From Bacteroidota bacterium (GTDB lineage: Bacteria > Bacteroidota > Bacteroidia > Flavobacteriales > Flavobacteriaceae), in contig JAKQHT010000025.1 in assembly GCA_029557895.1 (NCBI GenBank), positions 170,862-234,861 of the forward strand: a DNA stretch of 64,000 nt, given 5' to 3'. Under the pieces are notes generated by a model that worked only from the letters and a program-made list of their open reading frames with translations, did not search any database and was not told the origin of the DNA. The position numbers were made by a program, and so were the translations under genes. Positions 9,386 to 18,803 of the stretch are shown one piece after another (the first letter of the stretch is position 1; each line of letters opens with the position of its first letter).

Positions 9386-10114
9386 TTATTTCGATGCTTT
9401 GTATATCGTTGCCACGCCAAAGGTTTGGGGCATCGCTTCGACATTATTAAACCCAATTTGCCTCAAAATATTGTTCAGTGCCTCGCCGTAAGGGAACTTT
9501 GAGGCAGATTCACTCAAATAGGCATACGCCGAACGGTCCTTGGAAAAGAGGCGTCCAATGTTCGGGAGTATGTTTTTAGTATAAAACGAATAGCCCATTT
9601 TGTACGGGTTTTTGGTGGGCACAGACGTTTCCAAAATGACAAAGGTACCGTTGGGCTTCAACACCCGAAGTATTTCTGACAGTCCTTTTTCGAGGTCTTC
9701 AAAATTGCGGATTCCGAAAGCAACGGTAACAGCGTCAAAGCTGTTGCTTTCAAAAGGAAGGTTTTCCGAATCGCCCACCATAAGCGTGATCTTGTTGTTG
9801 AGTCCTTTTTGCGCCACTTTTTTTCTGCCGACCTCCAACATGCCTTCGCTGATATCTACCCCTGTGATCTCGGCATGGGTTTTGGCAGCTAGCTGTATGG
9901 CCAGATCACCCGTTCCGGTGGCTATATCCAGAACATTTTTTGGATGTTGTTTTGTTATTAGTGCCACAACTTTTTTGCGCCATTTCACATCGATGCCCAA
10001 TGAAATGACCCTGTTGAGGCCATCATATTCATTGGAGATGGTATCAAACATCTGCGTGACCTGCTGTTTCTTGTCCAGGTTGCTGCCTTTGTATGGTGTA
10101 ACTTTTTCTGACAT
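9386..10114 (-). CDS. ubiE: demethylmenaquinone/ubiquinone C-methyltransferase
   Basis: SAM-dependent methyltransferase for the last step of menaquinone synthesis (also called menG), consistent with a Bacteroidota organism that uses menaquinone. From the ATG at 10114 ([19 protein letters not shown]) the product is 242 aa. The family signatures are present: [19 protein letters not shown] near the N-terminus, the SAM motif [12 protein letters not shown], and [17 protein letters not shown]. The ATG at 10147 is rejected because a TATATTTG -7 element (10135-10128) lies downstream of it. The menaquinone made would feed the Na+-NQR encoded in this window. Confidence 0.95.
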   Translation of the reverse strand: MSEKVTPYKGSNLDKKQQVTQMFDTISNEYDGLNRVISLGIDVKWRKKVVALITKQHPKNVLDIATGTGDLAIQLAAKTHAEITGVDISEGMLEVGRKKVAQKGLNNKITLMVGDSENLPFESNSFDAVTVAFGIRNFEDLEKGLSEILRVLKPNGTFVILETSVPTKNPYKMGYSFYTKNILPNIGRLFSKDRSAYAYLSESASKFPYGEALNNILRQIGFNNVEAMPQTFGVATIYKASK

Positions 10115-10189
10115 CCGAAAAATTTTGGCAAATATATGATAAACCATGGGTTTTAAAATAATATCGCAGATTTATAAAAACGTACTTTG

Positions 10190-10221
10190 TTGAGTCTCTA
10201 GGTTAAATTGTAGTATATTTG
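10190..10221 (+). promoter_or_regulatory. promoter of trkAH
   Basis: TTG (10190-10192), a 21-bp spacer, then TATATTTG (10214-10221); the ATG of trkA follows at 10243, giving a leader of about 15 nt. Confidence 0.6.
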
Positions 10222-10242
10222 TAAGTTGAATTATCATTTCAA

Positions 10243-11592
10243 ATGAAAATAATCATTGCAGGAGCAGGTGAGGTAGGATTCCATTTGGCAAAATTGCTCT
10301 CTTTTGAATCACAGGAGATTACATTGCTCGATACCAAAAAGGAAAGCCTTGTATATGCCATAGATCACTTGGATATCAGGGTCATTAAAGGCGATGCCAC
10401 GTCTATTGCAGTCCTCAACGATGCGCGCATAGACGATTCTGACCTTTTTATTGCCGTTACTTCATCCGAGACTACCAACATTACTGCGTGCGTTCTTGCA
10501 AAGCAATTGGGTGCAAAACGTACCATTGCAAGAATTTCAAATACAGAATTTATTGACCATAAGGATGTTGTCGGTTTTTCCAGGTTTGGTATTGACGAAC
10601 TTATTTCCCCCGAAACTTTGGCTGCAAACGAAATAGAACTGCTCCTCAATCAGTATGGTTTCAATGATAGCTACGAATTTGAGGATGGCACCTTGAGCAT
10701 GGTGAGCTTGAGGCTGTCAAGAACGGCGAGTTTTGTCGATAAAACTGTAAAAGAAGCTGCAGAACTTTTTCCGGAACTGAACTTTGTTCCCATAGCCATC
10801 CAGCGTTTTGGCACCCAATATACCATCATTCCGCACGGTGATACACAGTTTAAGGAAGGCGATAAAGTGGTTTTTGTCACAACCAAAGGTGGCGAAGAGG
10901 AATTGTTCGGACTTTCCGGTAGAGTGCGGATGGACATCAAGGACGTTATGATTCTTGGAGGGAGCAAGATAGGATTAAAAACAGCAAAAGAACTGTGCAA
11001 TAGTAAGTTTAAGGTCAAATTGGTAGAAAAAGACAAGGAGATAGCCTTCGAAATGGCAGATGAACTGCCCGAAGCCTTGGTTATCAATGGCGATGGACGT
11101 AATGTGGAGTTGCTCGATGAGGAAAATATTGGCAACATGGATGCTTTTATAGCGGTTACAGGTGACTCTGAAACCAATATCATGTCCTGCCTGGTGGCAA
11201 AATCAAAAGGCGTCCAAAAAACCATCGCGCTTGTTGAGAACATGGATTATTACCAGTTGTCATATTCTATAGGTATCGATACGCTGATCAACAAAAAGCT
11301 GTTGGCTGCCAATAACATTTTCCGTTACATCCGTAAAGGTGAAGTTGTGGCCATGACCAAACTGACCAATATGAATGCCGAACTATTGGAATTTGAGGTA
11401 AAAGACAAGTCGAAGATTACCAATAAGTTGATTAAAGATTTAGAGTTTCCGCGCTCTGCCATCATTGGTGGTGTTATCAGGAACGGTAAGGGCGTCATCC
11501 CGTTGGGAAATTTCAAAATAGAGCCAGGCGATAGGGTGGTTGTATGTTGTTTGCCAAGGTGCATCACTGAAGTAGAGAAGTTTTTCTTTTAA
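10243..11592 (+). CDS. trkA: Trk K+ uptake system NAD-binding regulatory protein TrkA
   Basis: Cytoplasmic regulatory subunit of the Trk potassium transporter that gates TrkH in response to nucleotides. The 449-aa product has two tandem RCK units. The first starts at residue 1 with the Rossmann motif GAGEVGFHLAKLL. The second starts near residue 230 with GGSKIGLKTAKEL. Each is followed by a TrkA-C domain (for example the C-terminal segment with SAIIGGVIRNGKGVIPLGNFKI). The length matches two-RCK TrkA. It lies 4 bp upstream of trkH, so the two are surely co-transcribed. Confidence 0.95.
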   Translation: MKIIIAGAGEVGFHLAKLLSFESQEITLLDTKKESLVYAIDHLDIRVIKGDATSIAVLNDARIDDSDLFIAVTSSETTNITACVLAKQLGAKRTIARISNTEFIDHKDVVGFSRFGIDELISPETLAANEIELLLNQYGFNDSYEFEDGTLSMVSLRLSRTASFVDKTVKEAAELFPELNFVPIAIQRFGTQYTIIPHGDTQFKEGDKVVFVTTKGGEEELFGLSGRVRMDIKDVMILGGSKIGLKTAKELCNSKFKVKLVEKDKEIAFEMADELPEALVINGDGRNVELLDEENIGNMDAFIAVTGDSETNIMSCLVAKSKGVQKTIALVENMDYYQLSYSIGIDTLINKKLLAANNIFRYIRKGEVVAMTKLTNMNAELLEFEVKDKSKITNKLIKDLEFPRSAIIGGVIRNGKGVIPLGNFKIEPGDRVVVCCLPRCITEVEKFFF

Positions 11593-11596
11593 TAGC

Positions 11597-13093
11597 ATGT
11601 CGAGGTTCAACGTAAAGCTCATTTTTCATTTTTTTGGATTGCTCCTGCTCTTCAATGGTGGTTTTATACTGCTTTCTGCTTTGGTGAGTGCCATTTATAG
11701 CGATGGGGCGACATTGAGTCTTTTTGTTTCGGGTATTTCGGTTTTGTTTCTCGGTGTTTTGCTGATGTTGTTGACCAAAAAACACAGCAAGGTGATGAAC
11801 AAGCGCGAAGGTTATTTTGTAGTGACTTTCGGTTGGGTGGTGATGGCGCTCTCGGGAGTTGTTCCGTATTTGGCCACAGGGTCGATTCCTACATTTACAA
11901 GTGCGTTTTTTGAAACAATGTCCGGCTATACGACCACTGGTTCTACCATCTTGGAGGATATAGAATCCTTGCCCGAAGGAATCTTGTTTTGGCGGAGCTT
12001 GACCCATTGGATAGGCGGTATGGGTATCATTGTTCTGGCCATTGCCATCTTGCCATTGCTGGGTATTGGTGGCATGCAACTTTTTGCGGCCGAAGCACCT
12101 GGCCCAAATGCTGATAAGCTCCATCCTCGAATTACCGATACCGCTAAACGGCTTTGGTTGATTTATTTTGGTTATACCGTGGCAGAAACCATCCTGCTGA
12201 AAGTAGCCGGAATGTCATTTTTTGATGCGATTAACCACTCCATGAGTACAATGGCAACAGGTGGGTTTTCGACCAAGAATGCCAGCCTTGCCTATTGGAA
12301 CGACAAGCCTGCCATACAGTACATTGTCATTGTTTTTATGTTTTTGGCAGGAACCAATTTTGTGCTAAGTTATTATGCCTTTAAAGGAAAAGTACAAAAA
12401 GCATTGGGCGATGAAGAATTGCAGTGGTATTTTAAGTTCATATTTACTTTTACGGCCATAGTTGCTCTCATTGTTTATTTTAAGACTGATTTTTCAATAT
12501 CGAGTATTGACCACCCAATGGTGTTCGGTTTGGGTGAGGCTTCACTGCGGCATGCTTTGTTCCAGGTATTGAGCGTCATTACCACTACCGGTTTTGTTTC
12601 GGCAGATTATACCTTATGGACGCCCTTTTTGGTCGTATTCTTTTTTGGTATCATGTTTTTGGGTGGATCGGCAGGGAGTACTTCGGGCGGTATCAAGGTA
12701 ATGCGCCATCTTATACTTATCAAAAACGGTTTTTTGGAGTTCAAGCGGGCACTTCATCCAAATGCGGTATTGCCTGTGCGGTACAATTCCAAGGCAATTT
12801 CCGGGCAAATCATTTACAACATCTTGGGTTTTTTCATCCTCTATATGCTTTTGTTTATCATAGGGGCTTTGGTGTTTTCAATGTTCCAAATTGATTTTGT
12901 ATCCTCTGTGGGTATTTCTGCCGCCAGTCTTGGAAATGTTGGGCCATCCATTGGCAATTTTGGCCCGGTGCACAACTATGCGAGCTTGCCGCCCTTGGCA
13001 CAATGGTGGGCTTCTTTTCTGATGCTTGTTGGCCGTTTGGAGCTTTTTACCGTTCTGATTTTGTTGACGCCTTTTTTCTGGAGAAACCGATAG
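11597..13093 (+). CDS. trkH: Trk K+ transporter membrane subunit TrkH
   Basis: Inner-membrane K+ channel/transporter subunit of 498 aa. Repeated pore-loop segments with selectivity-filter glycines are visible: TMSGYTTTGSTILEDI, SMSTMATGGFSTKN, VITTTGFVSADY and AASLGNVGPSIGNFGP, matching the four M1-P-M2 repeats of the SKT superfamily. The SGGIKVMRHLILIK segment is also typical of TrkH. It starts 4 bp after trkA. The 3' end faces the aminotransferase gene with a 17-bp gap and no visible terminator. Confidence 0.95.
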   Translation: MSRFNVKLIFHFFGLLLLFNGGFILLSALVSAIYSDGATLSLFVSGISVLFLGVLLMLLTKKHSKVMNKREGYFVVTFGWVVMALSGVVPYLATGSIPTFTSAFFETMSGYTTTGSTILEDIESLPEGILFWRSLTHWIGGMGIIVLAIAILPLLGIGGMQLFAAEAPGPNADKLHPRITDTAKRLWLIYFGYTVAETILLKVAGMSFFDAINHSMSTMATGGFSTKNASLAYWNDKPAIQYIVIVFMFLAGTNFVLSYYAFKGKVQKALGDEELQWYFKFIFTFTAIVALIVYFKTDFSISSIDHPMVFGLGEASLRHALFQVLSVITTTGFVSADYTLWTPFLVVFFFGIMFLGGSAGSTSGGIKVMRHLILIKNGFLEFKRALHPNAVLPVRYNSKAISGQIIYNILGFFILYMLLFIIGALVFSMFQIDFVSSVGISAASLGNVGPSIGNFGPVHNYASLPPLAQWWASFLMLVGRLELFTVLILLTPFFWRNR

Positions 13094-13110
13094 TCTGGGT
13101 AGCTTAAAGC

Positions 13111-14295
13111 CTATGTCAACGCCGCCTTGATCCGCCTTACGGCTTCTGTAATTTGCTCTTTGGATGCAGCATAGGACAGCCTGATGCAGTTAGGATCTCC
13201 AAAGGCACCGCCCGTTACCGTTGCCACCAGGGCTTCTTCCAAAAGGTACATCGAGAAATCATCTGCATTAGCTATGTGTTTTCCTCGCAATGTTTTTCCG
13301 AAATAATACGAAACATCGGGGAAGACATAAAAAGCCCCTTCGGGAACGTTGTTCTTAAAAGTGGGGATTTCGTTGAGCAAAGACAAAATAAGGTCGCGCC
13401 GTGTCCTGAATTCGTCCACCATAAACTTGATGCGTTCTGGCGATTCGTTAAGGGCGGTAATTGTGGCTCGCTGTGCAATACTGTTGGCACCACTGGTAAT
13501 CTGTCCCTGCATTTTGGTACAGGCCTTGGCAATATATTCTGGTGCGCCGAGGTAGCCAATACGCCACCCTGTCATGGCAAAAGCTTTGGATACGCCGTTG
13601 ACGGTCACGGTGCGGTCAAACATATCGTCAAACTGCGCCATGCTTTCATGACCGCCCACAAAATTGATATGTTCGTAAATTTCGTCAGAAACCACAATAA
13701 TACCCGGGTGTTTTTGCAATACATCGGCTAGCGCTCGCAATTCTGCTTTGCTGTACACAGAACCACTCGGGTTGCAGGGTGAACTGTACCATAGCATTTT
13801 GGTCCTTGGTGTAATGGCGGCCTCCAATTGCTCCGGAGTGAGCTTAAAATCATTATCTATAGACGTTTGGACTTCCACCGGAATGCCTTCGTTCAACTTG
13901 ACGATGTCGCTATAACTAACCCAATATGGGCAGGGAAGAATGACCTCATCTCCCTTGTTGATCATCACTGCAGCTACATTGGCCAGACATTGCTTGGCGC
14001 CGGTAGAAACCACAATCTGTGACGGTGTATAGTGTAACCCATTGTCACGTTTGAATTTTGTAACGATGGCCTCCTTTAGTTCTACATAGCCGTCAACAGG
14101 TGTATAAGCACTATAATTCTCATCGATTGCTCGCTTTGCAGCCTCCTTGATATAATCGGGCGTATTGAAATCGGGTTCGCCAAGGCTTAGGCCAATAATG
14201 TCCTTGCCTTCGGCACGTAGCTCACGGGTTTTTGCTGCCATGGCAAGGGTGGCAGACGTCGTCATGCCCAATACCCTTTCAGAAAGTTGTACCAT
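13111..14295 (-). CDS. PLP-dependent aminotransferase class I (aspartate aminotransferase type)
   Basis: Fold-type I aminotransferase of 394 aa, probably transferring the amino group between aspartate and 2-oxoglutarate, in the cytoplasm. Motifs: LSLGEPDFNTPDYIKEA near the N-terminus, YSSPCNPSGSVYSKAEL (substrate/PLP Asn region), VVSDEIYEHI (PLP Asp and Tyr), and the PLP-binding lysine in VNGVSKAFAMTGWRIGYLG. The motifs fit subgroup I-gamma (thermophile/AspC-like) aspartate aminotransferases, but some members prefer prephenate or alanine, so the substrate is inferred. It follows the desaturase gene by 5 bp. Confidence 0.9.
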   Translation of the reverse strand: MVQLSERVLGMTTSATLAMAAKTRELRAEGKDIIGLSLGEPDFNTPDYIKEAAKRAIDENYSAYTPVDGYVELKEAIVTKFKRDNGLHYTPSQIVVSTGAKQCLANVAAVMINKGDEVILPCPYWVSYSDIVKLNEGIPVEVQTSIDNDFKLTPEQLEAAITPRTKMLWYSSPCNPSGSVYSKAELRALADVLQKHPGIIVVSDEIYEHINFVGGHESMAQFDDMFDRTVTVNGVSKAFAMTGWRIGYLGAPEYIAKACTKMQGQITSGANSIAQRATITALNESPERIKFMVDEFRTRRDLILSLLNEIPTFKNNVPEGAFYVFPDVSYYFGKTLRGKHIANADDFSMYLLEEALVATVTGGAFGDPNCIRLSYAASKEQITEAVRRIKAALT

Positions 14296-14300
14296 AAAGT

Positions 14301-15404
14301 TTATGCTTGGATTGCGGGTTTCATCCCCATTTCTTTCAAATACCTGAAATGCGCCGCAATGGCCTTTCGTGTGGTTTCGTATTCTTTGTAAGGCAAATTG
14401 AATTCCTTTGCGGTTTCTTTTACGATCTTGGAAATCTTCGTGTAATGTATATGGCTGATATTAGGGAATATATGATGTTCTACCTGATGGTTGAGACCTC
14501 CTGTAAACCAATTGACGATTTTGTTGTTGGTTGCAAAATTTACGGTGGTTTCCAATTGGTGGATGGCCCACGTGTTTTTCATCGTACCGTTTGCTTCGGG
14601 CAATGGCATCTCGGCTTCATCCATGACGTGCGCCAACTGGAAAACCACACTCAATATAAGGCCGGCAACATAGTGCATCAAAAAGAAACCGAGTAGTATT
14701 TTCCACCAAACGATATCGGTAATCAAAATGGGCAGTACAATCCAGATGGATAAATAGATTATTTTTGAAATGACCAATTTGCTCCATTCAGTAGATGGAT
14801 TTGGAAATTTTCCGTAGGAAAGCTTGCGTTTAAGGTAGCGTTTCATCTGAAGGAAATCTGTGGTGATGGCCCAGTTGATGGTCAGTAAACCGTATAGGAA
14901 CAGAGAATAATAATGTTGAAATTTGTGGTGCCTGCGCCATTCGGCGTGTTTTGAAAAGCGAAGAATGCGACCCGCTTCCAAATCTTCGTCATGGCCGTGG
15001 ATGTTGGTATATGTGTGGTGCAGTACATTGTGCTGTACTTTCCAGTTATAGACATTGCCCGCCAAAATATAGATGCTGCTGCCCATCAATCGGTTGATCC
15101 ATTCTTTGTTTGAAAACGAACCGTGGTTGCCATCGTGCATCACGTTCATGCCCACACCTGCCATTCCGATACCCATAATAATGTTCAGTAGTAACAAAGC
15201 CCAAGTGGGTAGATTTAATGTAAGTATCAGGAAATATGGCGTCAGGAACAGGGTGAACATGACTATGGTCTTTAGCCACAGTTTCCAATTCCCGGTACGC
15301 TTGATGTTATTTTCTTTAAAATAATCGTTCACACGTTTGTTGAGCGTTCTAAAGAATTTTGTGGAATCGTTTCTCGAGAAGGATATGGGTTGCTGTATCA
15401 TCAT
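14301..15404 (-). CDS. membrane fatty acid desaturase (acyl-CoA/lipid desaturase)
   Basis: Diiron integral-membrane desaturase of 367 aa that introduces a double bond in an acyl chain, which would help membrane fluidity in the cold. The three histidine boxes are visible: HDGNHGS (HxxxH), HNVLHHTYTN (HxxxHH) and HQVEHHIFPN (QxxHH). The last, with Q before the His pair, is the form seen in front-end desaturases, although no cytochrome b5 domain is fused here. Hydrophobic helices flank the boxes (FLTPYFLILTLNLPTWALLL; SIWIVLPILITDIVWWKILL). The regiospecificity cannot be told from sequence. A good promoter (15458-15485) lies upstream. Confidence 0.9.
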   Translation of the reverse strand: MMIQQPISFSRNDSTKFFRTLNKRVNDYFKENNIKRTGNWKLWLKTIVMFTLFLTPYFLILTLNLPTWALLLLNIIMGIGMAGVGMNVMHDGNHGSFSNKEWINRLMGSSIYILAGNVYNWKVQHNVLHHTYTNIHGHDEDLEAGRILRFSKHAEWRRHHKFQHYYSLFLYGLLTINWAITTDFLQMKRYLKRKLSYGKFPNPSTEWSKLVISKIIYLSIWIVLPILITDIVWWKILLGFFLMHYVAGLILSVVFQLAHVMDEAEMPLPEANGTMKNTWAIHQLETTVNFATNNKIVNWFTGGLNHQVEHHIFPNISHIHYTKISKIVKETAKEFNLPYKEYETTRKAIAAHFRYLKEMGMKPAIQA

Positions 15405-15457
15405 TTAAAATTTACTTCTTGACACCAAATTTTAGGTGCTAATGTGATTTCTCGTGG

Positions 15458-15485
15458 CAAATATAATCAATAAAATGTGCGCCAA
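15458..15485 (-). promoter_or_regulatory. promoter of the desaturase gene
   Basis: On the minus strand TTG (15485-15483), 17 bp, then TATATTTG (15465-15458). The predicted start lies about 45 nt before the desaturase ATG. A divergent -7-like element, TATTTTTG (15524-15531), serves rsmG. Confidence 0.65.
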
Positions 15486-15546
15486 AGATCGCTCGATGCT
15501 AATTTTAACGACATAAAATTGCATATTTTTGCACCAAAACCAAAAT

Positions 15547-16179
15547 ATGGCAAGCATTATAGGCCAATATTTTCCCGAACTAACGGCAACCCAAAAAAGG
15601 CAATTTGACCAGTTGGACGCTCTGTATAGGGAATGGAACTCAAAAATAAACGTTATTTCCAGAAAGGACATTGACGAACTTTACGTCCGCCATGTCCTCC
15701 ATTCACTTGGTATTGCCAAAGTGGTGTCATTTGTCCCTAATGCAACAGTTTTGGATGTTGGTACCGGAGGCGGATTTCCAGGTATTCCGCTGGCCATCTT
15801 GTTTCCTGAAACAAAATTTCATCTTGTGGACAGTATTGGAAAAAAGCTAAAAGTCGTGGATGGTGTCGCAGAAGCTATTGGTCTTAAAAATGTAACTACG
15901 GCACACGAAAGAGCTGAAAATATCGATCAAGATTTTGATTTTGTGGTAAGTAGAGCCGTGACCGCGATGCCAACATTCGTGGGATGGGTAAAGAACAAGT
16001 TCAAAAAAGAACAACGCCATTCATTGAAAAACGGCATCCTTTATTTGAAAGGTGGAGACCTTACCGAGGAATTGGAAGTGTACCGAACCGCAACCGTTTA
16101 CAATCTTTCCGATTATTTTGACGACACCTTCTTTGAAACTAAAAAAGTCGTTCACCTGCCCGTAAAATATAAGGGTTGA
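15547..16179 (+). CDS. rsmG: 16S rRNA (guanine-N7) methyltransferase RsmG
   Basis: SAM-dependent methyltransferase that makes m7G527 (E. coli numbering) in 16S rRNA. From the ATG at 15547 (MASIIGQYFPELTATQKRQF) the product is 210 aa, the usual length. Family blocks are YREWNSKINVISRKDIDELY, RHVLHSLGIAKVV, the SAM-binding VLDVGTGGGFPGIPLAI, and VVSRAVTAMPTFVGW. The ATG at 15529 lies inside the TATTTTTG -7 element (15524-15531) and is rejected. A hairpin terminator overlaps the stop codon. Confidence 0.96.
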   Translation: MASIIGQYFPELTATQKRQFDQLDALYREWNSKINVISRKDIDELYVRHVLHSLGIAKVVSFVPNATVLDVGTGGGFPGIPLAILFPETKFHLVDSIGKKLKVVDGVAEAIGLKNVTTAHERAENIDQDFDFVVSRAVTAMPTFVGWVKNKFKKEQRHSLKNGILYLKGGDLTEELEVYRTATVYNLSDYFDDTFFETKKVVHLPVKYKG

Positions 16180-16203
16180 ACATTGTTGTCCAACCCTTTT
16201 TAA
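16171..16203 (+). terminator. intrinsic terminator overlapping the rsmG stop
   Basis: AAGGGTTG (16171-16178) pairs with CAACCCTT (16191-16198), a 12-nt loop between them and T's after. The stem includes the TGA stop codon of rsmG. Confidence 0.75.
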
Positions 16204-16313
16204 ACTTCTATAAATGCGAGGTTTTTATCGCATCGGCATAAAAAGATTTGTTTGCTTATGAGCGCCTTGAGTGGATTAATTGGTTTTTGGCAAAACAGTA
16301 TTTCTCATATTCA

Positions 16314-18683
16314 TCATTTTACCACAAGTTTTGTCGTCAGGTTTAAACCCGCTTCGGTAACTATATTCAAAATATAGAGTCCGGACTCGACTTCAACCGG
16401 AATGCTGTTATGTTCGTTTAGTGTCAATCGATGGCTGATTACGGTTTTTCCGGTTAGGTCAGAGATATGAATGGTGGTGTTTTGGTGTACTCTTGTGCTC
16501 AAAATCGACAAGGTATTGGTTATCGGGTTTTTTTCTATTTTGATATAATCCGCAATTGATGGATTGCTGACACCCAGCGATGGCTGTAGTATTTCGTTCA
16601 GCGCAAATGTTACATTGCCTTGGGTCAGTGTCACGTGTGGTTCGTTTACTTCCGGCATGTACCAAGCATCAAACGGTGTGATGTTGTTAACGCCCCTTCC
16701 GGTAGCAAGGTTGGTCGGAACGTGGAACCAGTCAATCTCATTGTCGGTTATCTGCAATGCCAAGGCACTTATGGATGGAATGAAATTAAAATAATCGGTT
16801 TGCAGAGCGCCCAAAAAACTTTCGATCATAGGGTCGCCGGTACCAAATTCGCCCGAAAGTCCACCGATATCAAAAAGACCGCCAGACCCTGCATCGATGC
16901 CATGCGAGTATGAAAAGGATTGCGAATCGGCATCGGCAGTCAAGTCACAAAAGCATATAAATATAGAATCAAGGAACAAGTAGCTAATCTGGTTGGTGGC
17001 CGAAGCCTGTGGGGTGAGCCTGACTTTGAACGTAGCATCGGTGATGCTGGGAATGACCGGTATGGTGGTATTGAGGATTTCACGGCCTGGCATTATGGGT
17101 GTGCCATTCTTGTCCGGATAAGGATTGCCGTTGCCACTGCCGTTAATGATGGAAACCTTGCGCAGGTTTTCGGGAAATCCGGAAGGCGTCAGGGCATTCA
17201 TCGCATTGTAAAAAATGGCTTTAAAAGGATGTGCCATCGGCAGTTTCAGGTTGTCGTCAAATTCCACGTTGCTGCCATTGGCCAAATGCGGTTCAAACTG
17301 GTCGGTGAGCATCTGTCTGGCGGCGGGCGATTTCAACATGCCATTGACAACGGGCTGCAACGCTTCGACGCTTTGGTCGCCGGCAAGACCACCCAATTGT
17401 AGGCCAAAAGCCAAGTAGTTGAACAAATGCTGAAACCCAATTGGAACATTGGCGCCGAGGTGCGGCGAATCAAACGAAATCCAGAGGCGCGTGTCGTGCG
17501 TCAGGGATTGGTTTTCCATATAGTTCAGCGCGTAGCGCGAAATCAATCCGCCCATACTCGGGCCGATGATGACGTTTGGCTCATCGCCTTCTTTTTGTCC
17601 GTTGATGATTTGGATCAGCTCTACAAGGAGCATCGCATTGCGCTCAATATAGTCCACGCCGCCGTCAATCAAAGCGTTGTCTTCCGGTCTGGTATAAACG
17701 GGAAAGTTGAGGATGATCACGTCAAAACCTTCGGCCCTTACCAAATCGGCAAGGTTGGATGGCGTGCCATTATCATCAAAGTTCAGCAATTCGTAAATGC
17801 TCTGAATGTTTCGGGTATCGCCAAAATCAAAACCATCAACCAAGATGATGGGCTTGTCCAGGACATTGTCCGGACTCAAGTAAATATCATATTCTCCAAT
17901 GCCTTTGTAATTATTGGCTTCACCGTATGCTGATAAGTCGGCAGCTGGCACATTGGTAGAGGTGAATTGTGTTACCGCTCGGTAGTGCAAGCTATTCAAA
18001 TCTTCATTCGAATAGCTTATTTTTAGAACGGATTCCGATACTTTTTGACTTCCGTCAGAAAAAATTATACGGGTTTTGAGTTTTTTTTCGCCTTCAGTAA
18101 GATAATGGACATCATAGTGTTGTCCGGTTTGTATTGTTGTGTAACCCTGATTGTTGTCAAAATCTATGGCAATGGATGAGATGTTTTTACCGGTTGTATT
18201 GAACACATTTTCTTGCGGTAGCACAAACACGGTGTTCAGGCCCTTGTGGCCGGTGCGCAGTGGAGAAGCAAGAAAAAGCGCGTGTTTGTCAAAAATAGGT
18301 GCGCTGGTTGTTCTTGAATATGTGGTGCCGTCTGTGCTGGTAATGCTCCCGTCCAATAGCGCCATTGGTTTTAGGGTTTCGTATTCCGTATTCAGTATTG
18401 CCAAGGGCACAAGGTTGGTAAAATAGCTTTCTTTTTCTTGCTCCTTTAAAGTACCGATCTCGTTGAGCCGTTGCAGCCGATCATTTTTTTCGATGGCGTT
18501 GTAGGCTTGATAAAAGTTATGTACAGTTATTGCCTGATCTTGGTAGTTGCCGATGTCTATCAAAGGGAAAGTTCCAAAGATGATGTCTGTTTGGGCATCT
18601 GAACTCTCCAAAGTGCGTAAGGCACTTTGGCCAAAGAGCTGAATGTGAAGTGTTAAAAAACAAAGAATGTATAAATGTTTCAT
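16314..18683 (-). CDS. secreted T9SS cargo with alpha/beta-hydrolase (lipase-like) domain
   Basis: 789-aa exported protein. It has a signal peptide (MKHLYILCFLTLHIQLFGQ). The central part (residues about 270-420) resembles an alpha/beta-hydrolase: IILVDGFDFGDTRN (oxyanion-side strand), then the nucleophile elbow NVIIGPSMGGLISRYAL (GxSxG form GPSMGG), and SFDSPHLGANVPIG, as in lipases that act on surface substrates. The last 75 residues form a type A T9SS sorting domain (KNPITNTLSIL, VESGLYILNIVTEAG, ending KLVVK). The predicted fate is export by Sec, crossing the outer membrane through T9SS, and surface attachment or release. The substrate is unknown. No terminator was recognised in the 134-bp gap after it, apart from the rsmG hairpin, which may work in both directions. 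Confidence 0.82.
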   Translation of the reverse strand: MKHLYILCFLTLHIQLFGQSALRTLESSDAQTDIIFGTFPLIDIGNYQDQAITVHNFYQAYNAIEKNDRLQRLNEIGTLKEQEKESYFTNLVPLAILNTEYETLKPMALLDGSITSTDGTTYSRTTSAPIFDKHALFLASPLRTGHKGLNTVFVLPQENVFNTTGKNISSIAIDFDNNQGYTTIQTGQHYDVHYLTEGEKKLKTRIIFSDGSQKVSESVLKISYSNEDLNSLHYRAVTQFTSTNVPAADLSAYGEANNYKGIGEYDIYLSPDNVLDKPIILVDGFDFGDTRNIQSIYELLNFDDNGTPSNLADLVRAEGFDVIILNFPVYTRPEDNALIDGGVDYIERNAMLLVELIQIINGQKEGDEPNVIIGPSMGGLISRYALNYMENQSLTHDTRLWISFDSPHLGANVPIGFQHLFNYLAFGLQLGGLAGDQSVEALQPVVNGMLKSPAARQMLTDQFEPHLANGSNVEFDDNLKLPMAHPFKAIFYNAMNALTPSGFPENLRKVSIINGSGNGNPYPDKNGTPIMPGREILNTTIPVIPSITDATFKVRLTPQASATNQISYLFLDSIFICFCDLTADADSQSFSYSHGIDAGSGGLFDIGGLSGEFGTGDPMIESFLGALQTDYFNFIPSISALALQITDNEIDWFHVPTNLATGRGVNNITPFDAWYMPEVNEPHVTLTQGNVTFALNEILQPSLGVSNPSIADYIKIEKNPITNTLSILSTRVHQNTTIHISDLTGKTVISHRLTLNEHNSIPVEVESGLYILNIVTEAGLNLTTKLVVK

Positions 18684-18741
18684 GATGTTGGTGTTAGTAC
18701 AAAGCTAAATGTACAAAAAAAGATTATACTTTCGATGCGAA

Positions 18742-18781
18742 CAAAAAAAAACCTTCAACCATACATCAGGTCAAAGGTTTT
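18742..18781 (-). terminator. intrinsic terminator after pruA
   Basis: AAAACCTT (18748-18755) pairs with AAGGTTTT (18774-18781), with an inner ACC/GGT pair. On the minus strand a long T tract follows (A run 18743-18750). Confidence 0.78.
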
Positions 18782-18803
18782 GTTTTCGGATTGTGATTAA
18801 TTC

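Noticed and set aside
10671..11243. 190-aa minus-strand ORF opposite trkA
   Set aside because: Ser/Pro-rich antisense frame of a confidently assigned gene.
11564..12124. 186-aa minus-strand ORF opposite trkH
   Set aside because: Low-complexity Gln/His/Asn/Lys composition typical of an antisense shadow of a membrane protein gene.
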